Origin: an uncultured Blautia sp.
GTDB taxonomy: Bacteria; Bacillota; Clostridia; Lachnospirales; Lachnospiraceae
Reading direction: 5' to 3'
Assembly: GCA_945864225.1 (NCBI GenBank)
Contig: CAMBAL010000018.1
Span: forward strand, 1-40,914
DNA length: 40,914 nucleotides
Part shown: positions 7,447 to 15,878 of the stretch, piece after piece
How positions within the stretch are numbered: position 1 is the first letter of the stretch
Layout: each line of letters begins with the position of its first letter
Program-made: the position numbers and the translations under genes
Notes under the pieces: model-generated
The model's database searches: none
Told to the model about the DNA's origin: nothing
Seen by the model: the letters and a program-made list of their open reading frames with translations, nothing else

Positions 7447-9480
7447 TTATTCTCCGATAAACAACTCTACATCTGCCATATCCGTAAGGATATTTTTCTC
7501 TTCTGTTTCTTCAGGCGATGTAAAACTGTTTTCTTTTATAATATTCTGAAGGGCATTTCCGACTTTTACACTGTTCTGTCCTGCAGCAATGCTGTCCCAG
7601 TAATTGGTATCATAGCTGCTGTCTCCTGAATAGAAGGAAGGCTGTCTGATATAACGGAAGCTTGCGCTGTAAGCCTCTCCGACTGTGACTCCATTCTTAC
7701 TCGAAGAGCAATGTACCGCAATCCAGTCGCCGGAATCTGTCTTTCCGCACAGAATTCCAACATGATTATCGGAACCTGCTTCCGGACCTCTCTGGAATAC
7801 AAGATCCCCAGGCTGAGCATCCTGTTCACTGACAACTTGTGCATTCACCCATTGTTCCGATGTTCCGTCTCCGACCGCACTCTGCATAGACTGGTCATGA
7901 TATCCGTTCACAACTGCCCAGGTGACAAAGCCGCTGCAGTCCAGTCCGTAGGCACGCACAGTCCCTGTACTGTTGCTTCCTGCCGATGTTACTCTCTCAG
8001 CTGTTCCCCAGGAAGGGTCATCTCCAAACACGGTAGATTTACCGCCCCAGAAATATCCAACCTTACCAACCAGCGAATAAGCTGCAGCAATTACATTCAC
8101 GCGTTCTTCCGACACATCATCTCCAACGCTCTGGCGAACAAAGCCTTTTGCGGCAGTAACTGTTGCACAAAGCAGCTTGCAGTCTGTCTCGACATACTTT
8201 TTCAGAATCTGCCTGTCCTCACGGGAAATCTCATTTTTCTTAATAAAGTAATTGATATGGCGATTACCGTAAGAAACGTTTGTGATATGCTCCTTATCTC
8301 TGACAACCGGATTCATTTCTTCAAAAATCGCAGCAAGCTCCTCCTTGCAGGAAGAATCCAGTGTAAAAGAAGCTGCACCTTCTTTACTTTTTTCATAGAT
8401 ATACACGGCAATGATATCCTGCCAGTTTCTTACCAGAAACGTATCCTCTGAAGTTGTCACACCGTCTGTACGGGAATCACTTGCATCTTCCAGTTTGTAT
8501 TTTTTCTTGTAATCTTTTTCTATGGAATCCATCACGCTTGCAAAATCTTCGGAAAAAGTCAGCTGATACTCACTTTTCAACGTATCCAGGTAGAATTCTT
8601 TTCCTGCATGGATATTGGATACCATATTGGTGTAATATACAGGTTCACCGACTTTTACATCGATTGTCTGAATGCCGGTTCCATCCGTAATCTCCGAACC
8701 GTCCCCAAATTCGTCAGTCTTGTCCTCATCAGCTGCGGCCTTTAATTCGGATATAATGTTCTCATAACCTAACAGCAAATCGTAATTACTTACCAATGCC
8801 TGTTCTTCCGCTGAAAGTTTATCATATTTCAGGCGAAGGCTCTTCACCTGAAGTTCATAATCCAGCGTAATCTCCACTTCACTCAAAGCCTGAATCCCAT
8901 CGACAATTTCCTTCACATTCTCTGGAAGAAGTCCTTCTTCCGGAGTCGGCGTCGGTGTTTCAGATGGTTCCGGCGTTGGGGTAAGTTCCCCGTCCGGTGT
9001 TGGTGTTGGCGTCAGTTCTCCATCGGGTGTCTCTGTTGGTTCCGGCGTCTCTGACGGTGTTGGTGTTTCTGATGGGACAGGACTCTCTGATGGCGACGGT
9101 GTCTCTGATGGTCCTGGTGTAACCGATTCCTCAGAATCAAAAGAATTATCCTCTTCTGATGATGCACTGCCGTTTTCATCCGACTTATTATCGGAAGGCT
9201 CCTGATTTGCTTCCTGTCCGCTGCTGCCAGATTCATCGCTGCCGCCTGTCGATCCCGGTTCCTGATTGATTACCGGAGACTCTGCTGATGTTTCGGCAAC
9301 CGGAACAACTTCAGACTGAGCAGCCGCTGTCGTTGTATCCACGGCCTTCACCTCAGCAGAAGCAACTTCCGAAGCTGTCAGATCCGCTTCATCAGAAGCC
9401 ATCGCAGAGAAAGAACCTGCCATAACCATTGTGGATATCAATGTTATACATAAACATCTTGTTAAATACTTATTTTTCAT
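7447..9480 (-). CDS. Secreted NlpC/P60 peptidoglycan hydrolase
   Basis: A 677-residue secreted protein. Residues 1-28 are a signal peptide ending ASAMA-like (FSAMAS). Residues 30-190 are disordered, rich in Ser/Pro/Thr/Glu with repeated SETPTP-type motifs. A middle region (about 195-480) includes a segment like those of lysozyme-type wall hydrolases but has no motif I can name with confidence. The C-terminal NlpC/P60 domain (about 485-650) has the catalytic Cys515 (LDCSGF), His573 (DNHVG) and His590 (AVHCSS). Such enzymes cut D-Glu/diaminopimelate bonds in cell-wall peptides. The ATG is unusual in having its GGGAG 13 bases upstream. The gene is single, ended by the terminator it shares with pduL. 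Confidence 0.9.
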   Translation of the reverse strand: MKNKYLTRCLCITLISTMVMAGSFSAMASDEADLTASEVASAEVKAVDTTTAAAQSEVVPVAETSAESPVINQEPGSTGGSDESGSSGQEANQEPSDNKSDENGSASSEEDNSFDSEESVTPGPSETPSPSESPVPSETPTPSETPEPTETPDGELTPTPTPDGELTPTPEPSETPTPTPEEGLLPENVKEIVDGIQALSEVEITLDYELQVKSLRLKYDKLSAEEQALVSNYDLLLGYENIISELKAAADEDKTDEFGDGSEITDGTGIQTIDVKVGEPVYYTNMVSNIHAGKEFYLDTLKSEYQLTFSEDFASVMDSIEKDYKKKYKLEDASDSRTDGVTTSEDTFLVRNWQDIIAVYIYEKSKEGAASFTLDSSCKEELAAIFEEMNPVVRDKEHITNVSYGNRHINYFIKKNEISREDRQILKKYVETDCKLLCATVTAAKGFVRQSVGDDVSEERVNVIAAAYSLVGKVGYFWGGKSTVFGDDPSWGTAERVTSAGSNSTGTVRAYGLDCSGFVTWAVVNGYHDQSMQSAVGDGTSEQWVNAQVVSEQDAQPGDLVFQRGPEAGSDNHVGILCGKTDSGDWIAVHCSSSKNGVTVGEAYSASFRYIRQPSFYSGDSSYDTNYWDSIAAGQNSVKVGNALQNIIKENSFTSPEETEEKNILTDMADVELFIGE

Positions 9481-9539
9481 AATAAATAAGATGCTCCCTT
9501 CTTTCCTTGGGCATCCCTTTACTCCCCACTATAAAGGTA

Positions 9540-9551
9540 TGCTATATAGCA
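9540..9551. promoter_or_regulatory. Perfect 12-bp palindrome upstream of NlpC/P60 gene
   Basis: TGCTATATAGCA lies about 60 bases upstream of the start codon, in an A+T rich region without a clear -35/-10 pair. It may be an operator. Confidence 0.3.
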
Positions 9552-9622
9552 GAATTTCAACTAATTATTCTCCAACTTACATAGTACCTGTGTATTTTAG
9601 CATAATTTTTCCACAAAATCAA

Positions 9623-9646
9623 CCGCCAGAGTCTTCACTCCGGCGG
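9623..9646 (-). terminator. Possible terminator after phospholipase C-like gene
   Basis: A hairpin with CCGCC/GGCGG and GAGT/ACTC stems (one mismatch, CTTC loop) follows the phospholipase-like gene on the minus strand. The T-tract after it is weak. Confidence 0.45.
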
Positions 9647-9683
9647 ATATATAAAAAATTCACGTTTTCTTCACACTTCATTC

Positions 9684-10274
9684 TTACGCAACAGTAAATT
9701 CAAAATTGCCGTGTGACATACACAGTTCAAACATTCCACGAACCACCTGAAGACAAACAGAAAGGATATAACGGATATCTTCTTCAATTGTGCGAACTTT
9801 CCTAAGGTAATCTGCATGCTTTCTTTCAACATAAGAAATCAGCTCCTGCAAATTGCCAAAATGAATGGTCTGTTCATCTTTGAGAAGGACTGCTGCTTCT
9901 CCGTTCTGAATACATTTTTTAAGGCCATTTTTCAGTTCTTTTTCATAATGGTTGTGTTCCATAAATGTTCCATGAAACGTCTTATTATGCGGAAAAGTGA
10001 AATAATCAGCAATATAATGAATCACTTCACCGAAACGGCGCCAGAACACTCTCTCATTGCAGACCTGAGAACCATTCTCCACCAGAAAACGAATTCTGTC
10101 CTGAATATTCTCAAATGTCCCGAAATATTCATGCCTTGTCGTCAAAAAGGAAGGCTTGCAGTCCGGAAGAATGCTTCCCAGACAAAACGCTTTTCTATGT
10201 AACTGAAGGCTGTGAGCCGTTTTCATTTGATCTGCCAGATAGCCTGCCAGAAGGATGTGGGATTTTTTTCTCAA
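9684..10274 (-). CDS. Zinc-dependent phospholipase C family protein
   Basis: A 196-residue protein resembling the zinc-dependent phospholipase C/S1-P1 nuclease fold: a His near the N-terminus (RKKSHILLAGYLA), an invariant-type LGSILPD, and later His-rich helices (GEVIHYIADYFTFPHN, MEHNHYEKEL) that would bind the metals. No signal peptide is visible, so it probably acts in the cytoplasm, and its substrate is unknown. The start is a TTG at 10272-10274 with AGAGG 6 bases upstream. The first internal ATG would remove the N-terminal His, so TTG is favoured. It has its own promoter (10370-10398). Confidence 0.78.
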   Translation of the reverse strand: MRKKSHILLAGYLADQMKTAHSLQLHRKAFCLGSILPDCKPSFLTTRHEYFGTFENIQDRIRFLVENGSQVCNERVFWRRFGEVIHYIADYFTFPHNKTFHGTFMEHNHYEKELKNGLKKCIQNGEAAVLLKDEQTIHFGNLQELISYVERKHADYLRKVRTIEEDIRYILSVCLQVVRGMFELCMSHGNFEFTVA

Positions 10275-10369
10275 TGTTGTCCTCTTCTTTCCTGTTCTGC
10301 GGATGTTACCGAAAACATTGTACAGAAAAAGCGGATTTCTTCACCTTTTCGTTATCTGCAACCAAATCA

Positions 10370-10398
10370 ACTATAACAGAAATCATTTCTGATTGCAA
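10370..10398 (-). promoter_or_regulatory. Promoter with palindrome in its spacer
   Basis: Minus-strand TTGCAA (10393-10398), 17-base spacer and TATAGT (10370-10375). The spacer holds a 15-base palindrome (10377-10391, AGAAAT-C-ATTTCT core), a position typical of repressor operators. Confidence 0.55.
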
Positions 10399-10448
10399 TT
10401 CATCTATTCGTAAAAAAATGTGAAAAATTGTATTTTTTTATGTACTTT

Positions 10449-11840
10449 TTATTTTCCATTGAAAACACTGTACGTACTTCCAGCCTGAAGCTCTATGCCA
10501 TGAGCCTCTGCAAGCTCATGAACGGTCACCAGTTCGTAGCCCTGTTCTATCAGTTTCGGAATAATTATTTCAGCAGCATCCACAGTCTGTGAATAAATAT
10601 CATGCATAAGAACGATAGAACCATCCTCAACCTGAGAAAGCACAGCATCCGCTGTTTTCTGGGCATCAAGTGTTTCCCAGTCCTCTGTATCAATGGACCA
10701 GAGAATCATCGGCACAGTCACCTGAGATACCACCGCATCATTGATTGAACCGTAGGGCGGTCTTAATACTGTGGAAACATGCCCTGTCAGTTCCTGGATC
10801 AGCTGGTCGGTTCTGGAAATCTCTGAAGCGATTCCATCAGAATCCAGAGTGGTAAAATCCGTATGAGAGTAAGAATGATTGCCAATCTCGCATCCCAGAG
10901 AATCGATACGCTTTACCTGATCCGGGAAATAACTGGCTTCCTCACCCACAAGGAAAAAAGTGGCTTTCGCCTGATTCGCTTCCAGACAGTCGAGAAGTCT
11001 GTCCGTGAAAGAGCTTGGACCATCATCAAATGTCAGGGCAACTGTTTTCTTATTCTGACTCTGATTTGTTTTTTTATCATCGGATTGCGCTTCTTCCTGA
11101 GCTGCAGCTGTTTTTTCTTCGCTTTCTTCCGCCGCTTTATCGTCTTTTTCTTCTGTCTCCGCTGTTCCTTTATCTTTTGTTTCTGATTTCTTCGATTCTT
11201 CCAGCTTCTTCTCTGACACAGATTCTTCTGTCTGCTTTGCTTCTGCATCTTTTCCGGAAGTCTCCGTCTTACCATCTTTCAGTCTGCCATCATTCAGAAA
11301 AACATAGGTTTCTTTGTCTATTATGACTTCTCCGGTCTGCATGATGCCATCCATATCCAGATAATATGTGTTTCCGTCGTCTTCCAGCCAGCCGGTCTGC
11401 ATAATGCCATCTTTATCAAAATAATAATGATGTCCGTCCGTATCAATCAGCCATCCAGTATATGGAGCACCATCAACAAGGAACATCCAGTTGCTTCCGC
11501 TAGAAGTCCATACCCCTTTCGATGCTTCGGGAGAAGCTTCTTCTTTCTGCGGTTCTTCTTTCTGCGGTTCTTCCTCCTCCACAGGTTTTTCTATAGGTTC
11601 GGGCGTCACAGTTGGCTCTGAAACATTTTCTGTATCCTGTGAATCCCCATCCACCAGGCTGTCGTCCGCATGAGAAATGGCATCTTCTTTATCTGCGGCA
11701 ACAAACATATCCGGCTCTGTTCCAGTCACACCCGAAGAACGTTTCGCAGAGGATCCTGTCAATATAATTCCGAAAAATACGCACAGCAAAATCAAAATCA
11801 TAAACAGTACTGGATTCGTCCGTTTTTTATCCCCCGGCAT
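10449..11840 (-). CDS. Polysaccharide deacetylase with cell-wall-binding repeats
   Basis: A 463-residue surface enzyme. One membrane segment near residues 10-28 anchors or exports it. An acidic linker follows, then two to three choline-binding-type repeats (about 110-190; WLIDTDGHHYYFDKDGIMQTG pattern broken over the repeats), a second Lys/Glu-rich linker, and a NodB domain (about 265-450). NodB motifs are complete: TFDDGP with Asp272/Asp273, the metal-binding HSYSH with His322 and His326, RPPYG, and LMHD. It likely removes acetyl groups from peptidoglycan or a related glycan, which often confers lysozyme resistance. AAGGAGG lies at 11848-11854. It starts 38 bases after metA ends, so it may share a transcript with metA. 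Confidence 0.9.
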   Translation of the reverse strand: MPGDKKRTNPVLFMILILLCVFFGIILTGSSAKRSSGVTGTEPDMFVAADKEDAISHADDSLVDGDSQDTENVSEPTVTPEPIEKPVEEEEPQKEEPQKEEASPEASKGVWTSSGSNWMFLVDGAPYTGWLIDTDGHHYYFDKDGIMQTGWLEDDGNTYYLDMDGIMQTGEVIIDKETYVFLNDGRLKDGKTETSGKDAEAKQTEESVSEKKLEESKKSETKDKGTAETEEKDDKAAEESEEKTAAAQEEAQSDDKKTNQSQNKKTVALTFDDGPSSFTDRLLDCLEANQAKATFFLVGEEASYFPDQVKRIDSLGCEIGNHSYSHTDFTTLDSDGIASEISRTDQLIQELTGHVSTVLRPPYGSINDAVVSQVTVPMILWSIDTEDWETLDAQKTADAVLSQVEDGSIVLMHDIYSQTVDAAEIIIPKLIEQGYELVTVHELAEAHGIELQAGSTYSVFNGK

Positions 11841-11878
11841 CTTATTACCTCCTTATCTGAAAGTCTGTTAAAATCCGT

Positions 11879-12811
11879 TTATTCTGCACGGAAATCCGGT
11901 GTGCCGTACAGGTCATAAGGAGTGCTCTGATATACGTAATAATTCAGCCAGTTTGTATAAAGATTGTTGGCATGCGCGCGCCACATAAGCAGCGGACGGT
12001 ATTCCGGATCATCATCGCGGTAATAATTCTTCGGAATATCGATCGGCAATCCTTTGCTCATGTCACGTTTGTATTCTCCGTCAAGCGTAATTCTGTCATA
12101 TTCCGGATGCCCCATCACAAAGATCTTACGTCCTTCATCAGCCATCGCAAGAAACAGTCCTGCCTCGTCCGATTCCGCAAGTACCATCAGTTTTTCGCAT
12201 GCGTGGATATCTGCAATCGGCACCTCCGTATGTCTGGAATGCGGTGCAAGGAACATATCATCAAATCCACGGACCAGCGGAATCTTACGGTTTAATACTT
12301 TGTGCCAGAAAAGTCCGAACATCTTGGAATCCAGCGGTTTCTTCTGAAGTCCGTAGAAGTGATATAGTGCAGCCTGTGCCGCCCAGCACAGGAAAATAGT
12401 GGAAGTAACATGAGATTCTGTCCAGTCCATAATCTCTTCCAGTTCCTTCCAGTAATCCACCTCCTCAAATGTCATCTGCTCTACAGGCGCTCCTGTAATG
12501 ATCATTCCGTCAAACTTCAGGTCTTTCAGTTCAGGAAACGTCTGATAAAACTTATTCAAGTGGCTCAAAGACGTGTTTTTGGATTCGTGGCTTTCCACTG
12601 TCATAAACGTTACATCTACCTGAAGCGGTGTATTGGAAAGGGAACGCAGAAGCTGAAGTTCCGTTTCCTCCTTGAGCGGCATCAGATTCAGTACCAGAAT
12701 ATTGATCGGACGGATATCCTGATGAAGTGCCCGGTTCTCATCCATCACAAAAATATTTTCCCGTTCCAGTATTTCTTTTACCGGCAGATCACTCTGTATT
12801 TTAATTGGCAT
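11879..12811 (-). CDS. metA: Homoserine O-acyltransferase MetA (predicted acetyl type)
   Basis: A 310-residue enzyme that acylates homoserine at the start of methionine synthesis. The catalytic Cys142 (FLCWAAQ), His235 and Glu237 (GHPEYDR) are all present. Residue 111 is Glu (GAPVE), the residue that in this family goes with acetyl-CoA use; the succinyl-CoA enzymes have Gly there. So despite the name of the family this is predicted to be an O-acetyltransferase. The ATG at 12809-12811 follows GAGGAGG at 12819-12825; the upstream 10 codons lack a ribosome site. No SAM riboswitch is seen in the 100 bases upstream. Confidence 0.94.
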   Translation of the reverse strand: MPIKIQSDLPVKEILERENIFVMDENRALHQDIRPINILVLNLMPLKEETELQLLRSLSNTPLQVDVTFMTVESHESKNTSLSHLNKFYQTFPELKDLKFDGMIITGAPVEQMTFEEVDYWKELEEIMDWTESHVTSTIFLCWAAQAALYHFYGLQKKPLDSKMFGLFWHKVLNRKIPLVRGFDDMFLAPHSRHTEVPIADIHACEKLMVLAESDEAGLFLAMADEGRKIFVMGHPEYDRITLDGEYKRDMSKGLPIDIPKNYYRDDDPEYRPLLMWRAHANNLYTNWLNYYVYQSTPYDLYGTPDFRAE

Positions 12812-12861
12812 ATTTCTTCCTCCTCGAAGTATGGCTTTCACAAGCCTGCATATTTTATCAT

Positions 12862-12903
12862 AAATCAGAACACGATTCCTCTACTGGTTAGTTCTGATTT
12901 TTT
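12862..12903. terminator. Hairpin between ligA and metA
   Basis: A perfect 10-bp stem (12862-12871 with 12891-12900). The T-rich tail is better on the plus strand, although the genes on both sides are on the minus strand. It may end ligA transcription weakly or act as a leader structure of metA. Confidence 0.45.
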
Positions 12904-12918
12904 CTCATTTTATTTCCA

Positions 12919-14883
12919 CTATGCTTTTCCTGTCATTTTCAGGAATTCCATTTCAGATATAATCGGAACCCCCAGTTCTTTCGCTTTTTTGTTTTTGGAT
13001 GAATTGGAAGTTGTATCATTATTGATCAGATAATTCGTTTTGCCGGTTACAGAACCGGTAACCTTGCCTCCCATGGATTCAATCAGTGTTTTCACTTCTC
13101 CTCTGTTGGCAAAATGTTCCACGCTTCCTGTAATCACAAAATTCATTCCTGCCAAAATCTGTTCACCGGAAATTTCTTCTTTTTGGATGATCAGATGACT
13201 CAGAAGGTGATCCAGTTTCCGGTTATTCTCTTCCTTTGCAAAATAGCCGGTCATATTCTGCGCGATCACAGGACCGATTCCATCGATTGCACCGATCTCA
13301 TCCGTTTGGGCATGCCGTATTTTTTCCAGATCATCATCAAAATAACGGCAGATTACTTTGGCATTGGCCAGACCGATATTGGCAATTCCCAGACTGTAGA
13401 TGACTCTGGGAAGAGTTGTTTCTCTGGCCTTTTCAAGGCTTGCCAGAAGATTGTCAAAAGATTTTTCTCCAAAGCCTTCCATCGACGTGATCTCATTCCG
13501 ATATTTCTCAATCTCAAAGATATCACCAAAATCATGGATATAGCCTCTGGCAATAAATTTCTCCAGCGTAGCTTCCGATAAGCCGTCAATATTCATGGCA
13601 TCACGACTGACAAACAGGGTAAAGGCCTTTATCTTTTTTGCGGCACAGTCAGGATTCATACAGTAGAGTGCTTCCACCTCATTTTCTCTGATCACCTTTG
13701 CTTCCTGTCCGCATGCAGGGCATTGATCAGGAATGATCAGCTTCCTGCTTCTTGTAAGATTTTCTGCAATCTGCGGTATGATCATATTGGCTTTGTATAC
13801 CTGAATCACATCGCCGATACCAAGTTCCAGTTCTTTAACGATACTGACATTGTGTACGCTTGCCCGGCTTACAGTAGTTCCTTCCAGTTCCACCGGTTCA
13901 AAAACAGCTACCGGATTGATCAGACCGGTTCTCGACGGACTCCATTCTATTTCAAGAAGATGTGTTTCCCGGATTTCATCCGCCCATTTAAAGGCAAATG
14001 CATTCCTCGGGAACTTGGCCGTACGTCCAAGCGACTCTCCAAACGCAATATCATCATATAGTGCAACCAATCCATCTGAAGGAAAATCATTCCCGGATAT
14101 TGCTTCTGCAAAATAATCCATCGCCTCATCAAGTGTTTCCGAGGTTACCATACGATATTCCACGACTTCAAATCCCTGTGAAACCAGCCACTGAAACTGA
14201 TACTCCCTGGAATTATGCATATCCACATTTTCTGCGCTTACCAGACTGAACGCATAAAAATGTACATTTCTCCGTGCAGTGATCTGATTGTTCAGCTGCC
14301 GGACAGAGCCGCTGCAAAGATTTCTCGGGTTTTTATAACGTGCGTCCACATCTTCAATGGATGCATTGATTTTTTCAAAATCAGAATACGTAATAATGGC
14401 TTCCCCTCTCAGTACCAGCCGACCCTGATACGGAATCTTAAGCGGTATATTACAGAATACCTTTGCATTATTGGTAATGACCTCACCGGTTGTTCCATTT
14501 CCGCGGGTAACAGCTTTTTGCAGTTCTCCATGTTCATACGTCAGAACGATAGTCAGTCCATCCAGCTTCCAGGAGAGCAGTGTTCTGTGATTTCCGATAA
14601 ATGATCTCAGCACCTCGCGGTCTTTTGTTTTATCCAGAGAAAGCATGGGACTCTCATGGGTCTCTTTCGGCAGTGAGTCAACGGCTTCATACCCCACGCT
14701 GACGGTCGGACTTCCTGCCAGAACGGTTCCGGTTTCTTTTTCCAGTTCCTGAAGTCTGTCGTAAAGAGCGTCGTACTCCAGATTGCTCATGATTTCCCGG
14801 TCTTCCTGATAATATGCCTTTGCTGCTTCGTTCAGTTTTCTGGCCAGTTCTTTCATTTCCTGTATGGATGCTCCTGTTTCCAT
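12919..14883 (-). CDS. ligA: Divergent NAD-dependent DNA ligase
   Basis: A 654-residue LigA-type ligase that seals nicks using NAD. It has the N-terminal NAD-binding domain, the adenylation site KLDG with Lys106, the OB fold, a zinc finger (Cys388, Cys391, Cys408, Cys413), helix-hairpin-helix repeats and a C-terminal BRCT domain (about 575-650). It departs from typical LigA: RGDG reads RGNG (127-130), and motif IV (usually DGVVxK) reads DGLVAL at 270-275, so the motif lysine is Leu275. The motif III region reads NPRNLCSGSVRQL. It is probably an accessory paralogue or a specialised ligase. The ATG at 14881-14883 has AGGAGG at 14889-14894; a TTG 18 bases further up is less likely. Its first 197 bases lie inside the rluF frame. 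Confidence 0.88.
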   Translation of the reverse strand: METGASIQEMKELARKLNEAAKAYYQEDREIMSNLEYDALYDRLQELEKETGTVLAGSPTVSVGYEAVDSLPKETHESPMLSLDKTKDREVLRSFIGNHRTLLSWKLDGLTIVLTYEHGELQKAVTRGNGTTGEVITNNAKVFCNIPLKIPYQGRLVLRGEAIITYSDFEKINASIEDVDARYKNPRNLCSGSVRQLNNQITARRNVHFYAFSLVSAENVDMHNSREYQFQWLVSQGFEVVEYRMVTSETLDEAMDYFAEAISGNDFPSDGLVALYDDIAFGESLGRTAKFPRNAFAFKWADEIRETHLLEIEWSPSRTGLINPVAVFEPVELEGTTVSRASVHNVSIVKELELGIGDVIQVYKANMIIPQIAENLTRSRKLIIPDQCPACGQEAKVIRENEVEALYCMNPDCAAKKIKAFTLFVSRDAMNIDGLSEATLEKFIARGYIHDFGDIFEIEKYRNEITSMEGFGEKSFDNLLASLEKARETTLPRVIYSLGIANIGLANAKVICRYFDDDLEKIRHAQTDEIGAIDGIGPVIAQNMTGYFAKEENNRKLDHLLSHLIIQKEEISGEQILAGMNFVITGSVEHFANRGEVKTLIESMGGKVTGSVTGKTNYLINNDTTSNSSKNKKAKELGVPIISEMEFLKMTGKA

Positions 14884-15700
14884 GTTGTCCTCCTGTTTCA
14901 ATTACAGTTTCATTCGATGAAAATGCCAGCATGGAAGTCAGCGTCCTCCATTCTTCAGAGGAAATTTCCCGATAACCTCCTTCTGGTATCCCATCCAGTG
15001 TCAGATTCATAATACGTATTCTTTTCAGAGTGGTGACATGATATCCAAAATATTCACACATTCGTCGGATCTGACGGTTCAGTCCCTGGGTCAGTATGAT
15101 ACGGAAACTCTTTTTTCCTGTCCGTTCGACTGTACAGGGACGCGTCACGGTATCCAGAATCGGAACACCGGATGCCATATTCTTTAAAAATTCATCCGTT
15201 ACAGGCCTGTCTACTGTAACCAGATATTCTTTTTCATGGCGGTTCCCGGCACGCATGATTCTATTGACCAGATCTCCCTGATTTGTCATGAGGAGAAGTC
15301 CCTCCGACTCTTTATCAAGTCTTCCAATCGGATAGATGCGAAGAGGATATTTCAGGTATTCCGTTACAGTAGTCTCCTGTCTCTGCATCCTGGTACTGCA
15401 CACAATTCCGCGCGGTTTATAAAACAGAAGAAGTACCCGCCGTTCCTCTTTTGTTACTTTTTTCCCATCTACCAATACATCATCTTCTGATGAGATTCTT
15501 TCTCCCGGTTCTGCTGCATGTCCATTTACGCTTACTCTCCCGGATGCAATCAGGCGATCCGCTTCCCTTCGGGAACAGACTCCCGTTTCGCTCAAAAATT
15601 TATTGATTCTGATATCACCAGAGCTGTCTGTTTTTTGACAGTTCACAAGATTGTCTGTTTTTTGATGGTTCATAGGTTCTGTTTGCTTCCCTGTATTCAT
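14687..15700 (-). CDS. rluF: Pseudouridine synthase, RsuA/RluF type
   Basis: A 337-residue RNA-modifying enzyme. An S4 RNA-binding domain (about residues 30-85; RINKFLSETGVCSRREADRL pattern in part) precedes the synthase domain with catalytic Asp in GRLDKESEGLLL and the KxxGxNRQIRRM-type motif (QGLNRQIRRM). RluF acts on 23S rRNA U2604 or tRNA; the exact target here is unknown. The normal domain ends near 14930. The frame then continues some 75-80 residues rich in Arg, Gly and Ser through the start of ligA, giving an unusually large overlap. The ATG at 15698-15700 is chosen because the promoter at 15735-15763 lies over the earlier TTG start; the ribosome site is weak (AGAG). Confidence 0.85.
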   Translation of the reverse strand: MNTGKQTEPMNHQKTDNLVNCQKTDSSGDIRINKFLSETGVCSRREADRLIASGRVSVNGHAAEPGERISSEDDVLVDGKKVTKEERRVLLLFYKPRGIVCSTRMQRQETTVTEYLKYPLRIYPIGRLDKESEGLLLMTNQGDLVNRIMRAGNRHEKEYLVTVDRPVTDEFLKNMASGVPILDTVTRPCTVERTGKKSFRIILTQGLNRQIRRMCEYFGYHVTTLKRIRIMNLTLDGIPEGGYREISSEEWRTLTSMLAFSSNETVIETGGQHGNRSIHTGNERTGQKTERSSKGILSGRPGNHEQSGVRRSLRQTSGTGKRNRNRSGRKSDRQRGV

Positions 15701-15734
15701 ATAGATTTGCTCTGTTTCTCCATACCCGTTTTTT

Positions 15735-15763
15735 ATTATATATTTTTTTTCGTATATCCGCAA
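15735..15763 (-). promoter_or_regulatory. Promoter of rluF
   Basis: Minus-strand TTGCGG (15758-15763), 17-base A-rich spacer, TATAAT (15735-15740). It may also drive ligA, which has no room for a separate promoter outside the rluF gene. Confidence 0.6.
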
Positions 15764-15803
15764 CCTGTGTTTCCCTTTATGGTTTTCCCTTTTCCTTTGT
15801 CAC

Positions 15804-15851
15804 AAAAAAGGGGCTCCCGCACATAGGTTTTCCAATGCGGCATCCCCTTTT
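15804..15851 (-). terminator. Terminator after SH3b protein gene
   Basis: An interrupted long stem: AAAAGGGG/CCCCTTTTTT outside and TGCCGCA/TGCGGGA inside. It is followed by T on the minus strand and lies 28 bases after the stop codon. Confidence 0.8.
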
Positions 15852-15878
15852 ACATACCATATTTACTTTTTATCAGAC

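Noticed and set aside
12842-12918. SAM riboswitch or T-box upstream of metA
   Set aside because: Only 77 bases between ligA and the metA frame, with a single hairpin and no conserved riboswitch core.
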